From Chitinophagaceae bacterium (GTDB lineage Bacteria; Bacteroidota; Bacteroidia; Chitinophagales; Chitinophagaceae): a DNA stretch of 6,028 bases. The stretch covers positions 1 to 6,028 of the forward strand of contig PMUF01000465.1 in assembly GCA_003167015.1 (NCBI GenBank), written 5' to 3'. Within the stretch, counting starts at the first letter, position 1. Each line of letters opens with the position of its first letter. Of this stretch, positions 1-5,148 are shown piece after piece. The notes beneath the pieces were generated by a model. It saw only the letters and a program-made list of their open reading frames with translations, was not told the origin of the DNA and made no database searches. The translations under genes were made by a program, and so were the position numbers.

Positions 1-64
1 TCAACTTTTGAGACACCCTCTCCGATATCGGGTGATATCCGGCGATATTCAGGAATGTTGTTGA
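1..64. other. Non-coding flank downstream of mdh; possible insertion-sequence end
   Basis: No coding frame is supported here. The first 20 bases, read on the minus strand, start with GAGGGTGTCTCAAAAG, which resembles from memory the outer ends of IS1182-like elements; the element itself would lie beyond the left edge. At 22-31 there is a perfect palindrome CCGATATCGG, and GATAT recurs every 10 bp (24, 34, 44). No clear terminator for mdh is visible. Confidence 0.25.
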
Positions 65-994
65 TTATAAAGTCTTCAGTACGTCGTTCATGCTGCGGAC
101 GGCCTCGGCGCTTTTGTTGAACAGGGCCTGTTCGTCGGCGTTCAGGCCGAAGTCGAGGATCTTTTCCCAGCCGTGCCGGCCGATGGTGACCGGAACACCG
201 AGACAGATATCTTTCTGCCCATACTCTCCGTTGAGGGAGACGCAGCAGGTAAATAATTTTTTCTCGTCGCGCACGATGGATTTGACCAGGGCAGCGCCGG
301 CGGCTCCGGGGGCGTACCAGGCGGAGGTACCGATGAGCTTGGTGAGGGTAGCGCCACCGACCATGGTGTCGGCAACGATCTTCTGCTGTTGTTCGGTGCT
401 GAGGAATTTCGTGACGGGGGCGCTGTTCCAGGTGGCGAGGCGGATCAGCGGGATCATGGTGGTATCGCCATGGCCGCCGACCACTACGGCGTTGAGGTCA
501 TCCGGGCTGCAATGCAGGTGTTGGCTGAGCTGGTATTTGAACCGGGCGCTGTCGAGCGCGCCGCCCATGCCGATGATGCGGTGTTTAGGCAGGCCGGTAT
601 CGGTGAGGGCCAGATAGGTCATCGTGTCCATCGGGTTGCTGATGATGATCAGGATGGCGTCGGGCGAATGTTTGAGGATATTTTCAGCCACTCCTTTCAC
701 GATGCCGGCGTTGGTGCCGATCAATTCTTCGCGGGTCATGCCGGGTTTGCGGGGGAGACCGGAGGTGATGACGACCACATCGCTGCCAGCGGTCTTTGAA
801 TAATCATTGGTGCTGCCGGTGATGCGGGTATCGAAACCCAGCAGGGCGGCGGTCTGCATCATATCCTGCGCCTTTCCTTCGGCCAGTCCTTCCTTGATGT
901 CCAATAATACCAAATCCTCTGCCAATGCTGCACGGGCGATATTATCGGCACAGGTAGCGCCAACAGCGCCGGCGCCTACAACCGTAACTTTCAT
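65..994 (-). CDS. mdh: Malate dehydrogenase (NAD-dependent)
   Basis: This cytoplasmic enzyme interconverts malate and oxaloacetate with NAD(H) in the TCA cycle. The 309-residue protein is full length for the LDH-like class of bacterial malate dehydrogenases. Seen in the sequence: the Rossmann GxGxxG loop at residues 7-12, Asp32 at the end of the second strand (typical of NAD binding), the mobile active-site loop PRKPGMTR at 81-88, SNPMD at 119-123, LDSAR at 147-151 and GGHGD at 173-177. By family comparison His175 and Asp148 form the catalytic relay, and Arg82, Arg88 and Arg151 bind substrate. Arg82 at the specificity position favours malate over lactate dehydrogenase, which has Gln there. 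The start is the ATG directly before the Rossmann strand. The gene lies 72 bp downstream of the redoxin gene on the same strand, so read-through is possible, but a -7-like box lies in the gap. No truncation or odd residue was seen. Confidence 0.96.
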   Translation of the reverse strand: MKVTVVGAGAVGATCADNIARAALAEDLVLLDIKEGLAEGKAQDMMQTAALLGFDTRITGSTNDYSKTAGSDVVVITSGLPRKPGMTREELIGTNAGIVKGVAENILKHSPDAILIIISNPMDTMTYLALTDTGLPKHRIIGMGGALDSARFKYQLSQHLHCSPDDLNAVVVGGHGDTTMIPLIRLATWNSAPVTKFLSTEQQQKIVADTMVGGATLTKLIGTSAWYAPGAAGAALVKSIVRDEKKLFTCCVSLNGEYGQKDICLGVPVTIGRHGWEKILDFGLNADEQALFNKSAEAVRSMNDVLKTL

Positions 995-1031
995 CTGTAA
1001 AATATTTGAGTGATAAAATGATTTGCGCGCA

Positions 1032-1039
1032 CAAAGGTA
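1032..1039 (-). promoter_or_regulatory. Candidate -7 box of an mdh promoter
   Basis: On the minus strand this reads TACCTTTG, an exact match to the Bacteroidota -7 consensus TAnnTTTG. It would start transcription about 30 nt before the mdh start codon. No TTTG or TTG element was found at the expected distance upstream, so the match rests on one box only. Confidence 0.35.
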
Positions 1040-1066
1040 ACTACTTCTGCTATTTGGTCGATGCTT

Positions 1067-1600
1067 CTATTTCTCTTTGAACGCATCGATGATCAGATCC
1101 GCCTTCTGATTTCCTTCGAAGGTGGTGATCAGTTTACCCTTTTTATCATATAAGGCGAGGTAAGGCAGGTTGCGGATCCTGTAGAAGGGTGGGAGGGCGA
1201 ATTTTTCGTCCCGGCCTATTAAGATATTGGGATGATCGGCGATATGATAATGTGCATAAAAGTCTTTCATCTCCGAAAACGGCTGGTAGGTGGCCATGAC
1301 GATCTCGATATCCTTAAAATCCTTGAAGTCAGCGAGGATGGCCTCTGTCTGGTGCTTGCAATGCTCGCAATCCGGACTAAAGAACATGATGATCGTCTTA
1401 CGATTTTTTTTGATATCGTCTTTGCTGAGATAGGAGGTGCTGTCGAGTTTCAAGAGGTGGAGTGGCGGAATGGTCGGGAAACGCATAAAGGGGGCGTTGG
1501 CGTTGGCCGAATCGGTGGCGGGCTGGTTGGGTAATTTCTGAGCTGATGCGGCATGACCGAGGGCGAGGGCAAGTATTGCCAGGTATACTGTCTTCATCAT
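1067..1600 (-). CDS. Secreted thioredoxin-fold protein (redoxin / TlpA-like)
   Basis: This is a 177-residue protein with a likely signal peptide: Lys3, a hydrophobic run at about residues 5-15, and an ASA-Gln cleavage site after residue 20. The mature protein should be periplasmic or otherwise exported. After a low-complexity Asn/Ala/Pro stretch (about 25-46) comes a thioredoxin-like domain. The strand TIIMFFSPDCEHC at 69-81 holds the redox pair Cys78-Cys81, and NLPYLALYD at 144-152 supplies the cis-proline Pro146 facing it. The last strand pair and helix run to the C-terminus. By family comparison it would be a thiol-disulfide oxidoreductase or a peroxiredoxin-like reductase. The CEHC site with acidic and His central residues is common in Bacteroidota redoxins, but the partner cannot be told from sequence. 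It starts with two Met codons in a row; either could be used. It is divergent from the blaI-type gene, across a 120-bp shared region. Confidence 0.85.
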   Translation of the reverse strand: MMKTVYLAILALALGHAASAQKLPNQPATDSANANAPFMRFPTIPPLHLLKLDSTSYLSKDDIKKNRKTIIMFFSPDCEHCKHQTEAILADFKDFKDIEIVMATYQPFSEMKDFYAHYHIADHPNILIGRDEKFALPPFYRIRNLPYLALYDKKGKLITTFEGNQKADLIIDAFKEK

Positions 1601-1670
1601 ATTAGTTTCAAAAAGAGTTTGATAGTCTAAACGCGGTGTAAAAATAAATGTTTAACGAAAAAGGGCAGTA

Positions 1671-1678
1671 TTTATTTG
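1671..1678 (+). promoter_or_regulatory. Weak candidate -7 box for the blaI-type operon
   Basis: TTTATTTG matches the Bacteroidota -7 consensus TAnnTTTG at all but one fixed position. Transcription would begin near 1685, inside the first of the two dyads, which suits a repressor that blocks initiation. No good -33 TTTG was found at 19-21 bp, so this is tentative. Confidence 0.3.
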
Positions 1679-1681
1679 TTT

Positions 1682-1700
1682 TCTACGAAAATTCCGTAGA
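1682..1700. promoter_or_regulatory. Operator-like dyad 1 upstream of blaI-type gene
   Basis: A 19-bp inverted repeat: TCTACG, seven bases, CGTAGA, with perfect 6-bp arms and further A/T pairing toward the centre. It is centred on 1691. Its core is 13 of 15 bases identical to that of dyad 2, 19 bp downstream. Two matching dyads directly before a BlaI-family gene suggest the autorepression operator. BlaI/MecI proteins are dimers that bind paired dyads; binding here is inferred. Confidence 0.65.
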
Positions 1701-1701
1701 T

Positions 1702-1718
1702 TTACGAAAAGTTCGTAA
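1702..1718. promoter_or_regulatory. Operator-like dyad 2 abutting the blaI-type start codon
   Basis: A 17-bp inverted repeat with perfect 7-bp arms: TTACGAA, AAG, TTCGTAA, centred on 1710. It ends two bases before the ATG at 1721, so it takes up the place where a ribosome binding site would be and no Shine-Dalgarno sequence exists there. It shares the pattern TACGAAAA-x-T-x-CGTA with dyad 1. Centre spacing of 19 bp is near two helical turns, so two dimers could sit on roughly the same face. Confidence 0.68.
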
Positions 1719-1720
1719 TT

Positions 1721-2086
1721 ATGGAAAAATTAAGTCATCAGGAGGAGGAGGCCATGCAGGCCGTCTGGAAGACGGGGGAAGGGAGCATCAAGTCGTTCCT
1801 GGACAATATGTCTTCGTCGGATACTCCTTATACGACGCTGGCATCGACGATCAAGAACCTGGAGAAGAAGGGGTATTTGTCGAGCCGGATGATCGGGAAT
1901 GCGTATTTGTACCGGCCGCTGATTTCGGAGGATGAGTATAAGAAAAAGTTTATGAGCGGGTTTGTGCTGGATTATTTTTCCAATTCCTATAAGGACCTGG
2001 TGAATTTTTTCGTGGAGGAGAAGAAGCTGAGTGCGGGGGAGCTCAGGGAGATCATCAACCTTATTGAGAAATCAGGCCTAAAATAG
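1721..2086 (+). CDS. BlaI/MecI-family transcriptional repressor
   Basis: A 121-residue protein, the usual length for this family. Residues 1-70 form a winged helix: the recognition-helix region PYTTLASTIKNLEKKGYL spans 36-53, and the wing SSRMIGNAYLYRPL spans 54-67. The rest is the helical dimerisation part, with KDLVNFFVEEKKL at 91-103 and a final helix to about 118. In staphylococcal BlaI/MecI the corresponding stretch contains the Asn-Phe bond cut on induction; here the aligned pair is Phe96-Phe97, with Asn95-Phe96 one step earlier. The start at 1721 is the only ATG that keeps the whole first helix, and it directly follows two dyads that probably serve as its own operators. The M56 protease gene begins seven bases after the stop, so the two form an operon. 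The resistance or stress response controlled is not evident; no beta-lactamase gene is in the window. Confidence 0.92.
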   Translation: MEKLSHQEEEAMQAVWKTGEGSIKSFLDNMSSSDTPYTTLASTIKNLEKKGYLSSRMIGNAYLYRPLISEDEYKKKFMSGFVLDYFSNSYKDLVNFFVEEKKLSAGELREIINLIEKSGLK

Positions 2087-2093
2087 TATTCCT

Positions 2094-3809
2094 ATGCCAT
2101 CCTTACTATTGTATCTGCTAAAATTATCGATCAGTCTTTCGATTGTTTGGATCTTCTATCAGTTATTTCTTCGCCGGCTGACCTTTTACGGGTGGAATCG
2201 CTGGTATCTGCTGGGCTATTCGGTGCTGTCGTTCTTTATTCCACTGATCAATATAGAGGGTCTGGTGGACAAGAACCCGGCGGGTGAGGCGGGAGTAGTG
2301 GAATATATTCCCGCGATCGGGCAGTATATGGCATCCGGGCCGTTTCATCCGGCGGCGGTGGTGGCTACACCGTTTGACTGGACTGGGGCGGTACTATGGA
2401 TGATCGGAGCGGGCGCCGTTGTATTGTTGATCCGGATGCTGGTCCGGTGGCTGTCGTTGGTCAGGATCAGGCGATCGGCGAGGATGGTGGAATGGGAAGG
2501 ACTGAGAATATATGAGATCGGGGAGGATATCAGACCCTTTTCGTTTGGGTCGGCTGTGTACATCAATCCGCAGCTGCATACGGAAAAAGAGTGGGAGGAG
2601 ATCATCCTACATGAGTATGTACATATCCGTCAGCGTCATACGATAGATATCCTGCTGGCGGAGCTGGTTTGTATCCTGAACTGGTATAATCCCTTCAGCT
2701 GGCTGATCCGGCGGTCGATCCGGCAGAACCTGGAATTTATTGCGGACCGGCAGGTGCTGGGCAGCGGGGTGGACAGGGTAGGGTACCAATATCATCTGCT
2801 GAAGGTTCTTGGGGAGACGCGTTACCGGCTGGCCAATAATTTCAATTTCTCTTCACTTAAAAAACGAATTATCATGATGAACAAGATGCGGAGCGCGCGG
2901 CTCCATTTGCTGAAATTCCTGTTTGTCCTTCCTCTGGTGGGGGTATTGCTGGTGGCTTTCCGGGACGCGGCGGAGGTGGGGCGTACTACGGTTGAGAAAT
3001 TGTACGGCGGATTACCGGAGCGTGTGCCGCCGCCGGGAAGTAATACGGATGGGCAGGGGAAGGCTGCGCGTTCCGGCGGAAAGATCGTGATCGGAAGTGG
3101 GGTGATTGGCGTTGTGGGTGAGCGCATCAGGAAAGATACGATGCCTAAACACCCGGGTTCGGCGCCTTCATTATCCCCACAGATCCTGTATGTGGTCGAT
3201 GGTGAGAAGATGCCGGTGGGATGGGATCTCAATATGCTGCCGGCTGATTTGATCGGAACCAGGGTGTATATGAATTCCGCGAAGGCATTGACGTTCTTTG
3301 GGCCGCGTGGCGCGAATGGTGCGGTGGTGATCAGGACCAAAGCTTACGAGGCAGCGCATCCTTTTATCGTGGTTAGTGATGAAAAACGAGGAACTCCGGC
3401 TGTATTATTCGACGATAGTGTATTGGGGAAACGGCCGCCGCTGTTGGTGGTCGACGGGCAAATCTGGCCAAACGATTTGGTGCAAAAACTAAACCCCAAT
3501 GAGATTAAATCCATCACTGTGCATAAGTCGGAAGAGTATACGAAGCAATACGGGGATGAGGGGAAGAATGGCGTCATAGAGATCACCCTGAAGCCAAAAG
3601 GCACGGGCGCCGGGCCATATAGGTCCGGGTCCATAACGATGAATGGGGAGTCGCATGTGGAGGGAAACGGGCAGGCGATCGGTGTAGCCAATGGGCCGCG
3701 GGAAGGGCAGGCCCAGGTTATATTTGATAATGGGAAACAAATTGCCATTGCGGATACGATCAAAATGAACGGGCTCATCATCACCACGTATCACCCGGGT
3801 GGGAATTAG
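2094..3809 (+). CDS. M56-family (BlaR1/MecR1-like) membrane metallopeptidase with two plug-like modules
   Basis: A 571-residue membrane protein likely to sense a signal outside and cleave, or trigger cleavage of, the repressor encoded just upstream. Hydrophobic segments lie near residues 4-26, 36-54, 97-119 and 271-289. Between the third and fourth, in the cytoplasm by family topology, is the zinc site HEYVH at 173-177 (His173, Glu174, His177), with NLEFIAD at 212-218 offering Glu214 as third ligand. The stretch SLKKRIIMMNKM at 254-265 is typical of Bacteroidota members. The part after 290 should be periplasmic. It holds a Pro/Gly linker and two similar modules, 363-416 and 447-500. Each runs L-V-V-D-G, then a Leu/Pro/acidic turn, a Val/Ile strand, a Phe-Gly or Tyr-Gly turn, and N-G-(A/V)-(V/I)-I, like the plug domain of TonB-dependent receptors. 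A Gly-rich tail follows. There is no penicillin-binding SxxK/SxN/KTG sensor domain, so calling it a beta-lactam sensor is not justified. Confidence 0.88.
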   Translation: MPSLLLYLLKLSISLSIVWIFYQLFLRRLTFYGWNRWYLLGYSVLSFFIPLINIEGLVDKNPAGEAGVVEYIPAIGQYMASGPFHPAAVVATPFDWTGAVLWMIGAGAVVLLIRMLVRWLSLVRIRRSARMVEWEGLRIYEIGEDIRPFSFGSAVYINPQLHTEKEWEEIILHEYVHIRQRHTIDILLAELVCILNWYNPFSWLIRRSIRQNLEFIADRQVLGSGVDRVGYQYHLLKVLGETRYRLANNFNFSSLKKRIIMMNKMRSARLHLLKFLFVLPLVGVLLVAFRDAAEVGRTTVEKLYGGLPERVPPPGSNTDGQGKAARSGGKIVIGSGVIGVVGERIRKDTMPKHPGSAPSLSPQILYVVDGEKMPVGWDLNMLPADLIGTRVYMNSAKALTFFGPRGANGAVVIRTKAYEAAHPFIVVSDEKRGTPAVLFDDSVLGKRPPLLVVDGQIWPNDLVQKLNPNEIKSITVHKSEEYTKQYGDEGKNGVIEITLKPKGTGAGPYRSGSITMNGESHVEGNGQAIGVANGPREGQAQVIFDNGKQIAIADTIKMNGLIITTYHPGGN

Positions 3810-3826
3810 AGGTCCAAGGAGAAGTC

Positions 3827-3857
3827 TTTGCCACAACTAGTTTTTAATGTAAATTTG
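3827..3857 (+). promoter_or_regulatory. Consensus Bacteroidota promoter for efp
   Basis: TTTG at 3827-3830, a 19-bp spacer, then TAAATTTG at 3850-3857: an exact fit to the primary sigma-factor consensus of Bacteroidota (TTTG, 19-21 bp, TAnnTTTG). Transcription would begin near 3862-3866, giving a leader of about 90 nt before efp. The -7 box lies inside the left arm of the long inverted repeat at 3846-3926. Confidence 0.72.
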
Positions 3858-3926
3858 CCCCCTCCTTACCGGATGATGGTTTTGCTACATTATTTAGCGG
3901 CCTTCCGGAAAGGAGGGGTTTACATT
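3846..3926. repeat. Long imperfect inverted repeat between the M56 gene and efp
   Basis: Arms 3859-3872 and 3905-3918 pair over 14 positions with a single A-A mismatch. Beyond a five-base bulge on the left (3854-3858), eight more pairs form between 3846-3853 and 3919-3926. Within the 32-base interior, GCTA (3884-3887) pairs with TAGC (3895-3898) around a seven-base loop. The right arm contains AAAGGAGG (3909-3916), the perfect Shine-Dalgarno word; the left arm carries its complement, with one mismatch. It could end transcription from the M56 gene, although the long interior and the lack of a clean T-run after the right arm make it a poor intrinsic terminator. It could also be a leader structure for efp, or a decayed palindromic repeat element. 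Confidence 0.7.
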
Positions 3927-3955
3927 TAATGGCATAAAAAAATTTTACAGCTCTT

Positions 3956-4519
3956 ATGGCAAATACTGCGGACATCAGTCGTGGCATGATCATCAAATTG
4001 GATGGTAGTTTATATACCGTGGTGGAATTCGGGGAGAATAAGACAGCCAGGGCGGCAGCCAAGGTGTGGGCCAAGCTGAAGGGGGTAGACAATGCCCGCT
4101 CCATCGAAAAGACCTGGAACAGTGGGGATACGATATATCCTGTGCGGGTGGAAAGAAAGGCATACCAATACCTTTATAAGGACGATACGGGCTATAATTT
4201 CATGGACAATGAAACTTTCGAGCAGATTGCGTTGCAGGAAGCGTTGATCGATGCGCCGCAGTTCCTAAAGGAAGCGCAGGAAGTCTCTGTCCTCATCAAT
4301 ACCGACACCGACCAGCCGATGAGTGTTGAATTGCCCGATAAGATCGTGGTGCTGGTGACCTATTCCGAACCCGGCATCAAGGGAGACACGGCTACCCGTA
4401 CACTGAAGCCTGCGAAGGTAGAGACGGGCGCCACGGTGAATGTCCCTCTCTTCGTGAATGAAGGGGAATTGATCCGGATCAATACCAAGACGGGTGAATA
4501 TGTGGAAAGGGTGAAATAG
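3956..4519 (+). CDS. efp: Elongation factor P, with Arg-type tip
   Basis: EF-P enters the ribosome E-site side and promotes peptide bond formation at polyproline stretches. The 187-residue protein is full length: KOW-like domain I at about 4-63, OB domain II at about 68-127, and domain III at about 130-187, which includes SEPGIKGDTA (136-145), TGATVNVPLFVNEGE (157-171) and the usual end GEYVERVK. The odd feature is the domain I tip loop. Bacteroidota and E. coli EF-P normally read KPGKG, with the last Lys being the modified tip residue. Here the ungapped equivalent is KTARA (29-33), so Arg32 takes the tip position, as in the rhamnosylated EF-P of Pseudomonas. No modification gene is in the window. 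The start ATG follows an A-rich leader without a Shine-Dalgarno sequence. The gene is followed by accB after 118 bp. Confidence 0.96.
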   Translation: MANTADISRGMIIKLDGSLYTVVEFGENKTARAAAKVWAKLKGVDNARSIEKTWNSGDTIYPVRVERKAYQYLYKDDTGYNFMDNETFEQIALQEALIDAPQFLKEAQEVSVLINTDTDQPMSVELPDKIVVLVTYSEPGIKGDTATRTLKPAKVETGATVNVPLFVNEGELIRINTKTGEYVERVK

Positions 4520-4555
4520 TTTGATTTGTCAAGAATGATTTTTCAGGAATGTTTT

Positions 4556-4588
4556 TTTGCTATTGGCAAGTGTTTTTGGGTATATTTA
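4556..4588 (+). promoter_or_regulatory. Candidate promoter for accB-accC
   Basis: TTTG at 4556-4559, a 21-bp spacer, and TATATTTA at 4581-4588, which matches TAnnTTTG except for the final base. It would give a leader of about 45 nt before accB. The 118-bp region shows no convincing hairpin terminator for efp, so accB may also be read from the efp promoter. Confidence 0.42.
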
Positions 4589-4637
4589 GCTTTAATCCCT
4601 ATTTTAGCCGCCCAAATAAAACTGTAAATTCATCCAT

Positions 4638-5129
4638 ATGGATTTTAAACAGATTCAGGAGTTGATCAAAATGATCAACAAGTCTAATATTGGCGAAGTG
4701 AGTATTGAGGAGAAAGGATTCAAACTGACCATCAAACAAAAAGAAGAGCCGGTCCAGCAATTGATTGCGGCTCCCATACAGACCCAGCCGGTCGCCGCGT
4801 TGTCGGCACCGCCCCTGGCAGCCTCTCAGCCGGCCGCGACTGCAGCGGCGGAAAAGCCTTCCAAAGCCGCCGAGGCTCCTGCGGGCAATACGGTTACTAT
4901 TAAGAGTCCCATGATCGGTACCTTTTACCGCAGCGCTTCTCCGGACAAGCCTTCTTTTGTCAGTGTCGGAGACGAGGTCGAACCGGGCAAAGTGGTTTGC
5001 ATCATCGAGGCGATGAAGCTGTTTAATGAAATCGAGAGTGAAGTAAAAGGCAGGATCGTAAAAGTTCTGGCAGAAGACGCCTCCCCGGTTGAATATGACC
5101 AGCCTTTATTCCTCGTAGAACCTGCCTGA
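4638..5129 (+). CDS. accB: Biotin carboxyl carrier protein of acetyl-CoA carboxylase
   Basis: This is the cytoplasmic subunit that carries biotin between the biotin carboxylase and carboxyltransferase parts of acetyl-CoA carboxylase, which makes malonyl-CoA for fatty-acid synthesis. At 163 residues it is of normal length. The N-terminal helix and small domain span about 1-35. An Ala/Pro/Gln-rich flexible linker spans about 36-84. The biotinyl domain runs from 85 to the end. The attachment motif EAMKL at 124-128 places biotin on Lys127. FYRSASPDKPSFV at 96-108 is the 'thumb' insertion that marks AccB-type carriers and separates them from other biotinyl or lipoyl domains. The start is the ATG before DFKQIQELIKMI, which matches the conserved N-terminus. 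accC starts 19 bases after the stop, so the two genes are surely cotranscribed. Confidence 0.96.
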   Translation: MDFKQIQELIKMINKSNIGEVSIEEKGFKLTIKQKEEPVQQLIAAPIQTQPVAALSAPPLAASQPAATAAAEKPSKAAEAPAGNTVTIKSPMIGTFYRSASPDKPSFVSVGDEVEPGKVVCIIEAMKLFNEIESEVKGRIVKVLAEDASPVEYDQPLFLVEPA

Positions 5130-5148
5130 CCCACCAAAAAGAGCATGA

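Noticed and set aside
389..799. 136-codon open frame opposite mdh (and another at 90-617)
   Set aside because: It lies fully within mdh on the other strand. The translation has no recognisable domain, while the mdh frame has every family motif.
1601..1640. Promoter for the redoxin gene on the minus strand (TCTTTTTG near its start)
   Set aside because: There is one mismatch to TAnnTTTG, no -33 TTTG at the right distance, and it sits almost on the start codon.
1648..1935. 95-codon plus-strand frame starting before the blaI-type gene
   Set aside because: It runs across the operator dyads and overlaps the repressor in another frame. The peptide is Gly-rich and unlike any family.
2094..3809. Calling the M56 protein a beta-lactam sensor (blaR1/mecR1)
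   Set aside because: The penicillin-binding sensor domain with SxxK, SxN and KTG motifs is absent, so no gene symbol was given.
2822..3836. Several antisense open frames across the tail of the M56 gene
   Set aside because: The plus-strand frame is continuous with clear modules. The minus-strand frames are rich in Ser/Pro/Thr without domains or start signals.
3859..3918. Firm call of a rho-independent terminator after the M56 gene
   Set aside because: The stem is strong, but the interior is 32 bases long and the right arm is followed by TTTACATTT rather than a T-run. It is kept as an inverted repeat of unknown role.
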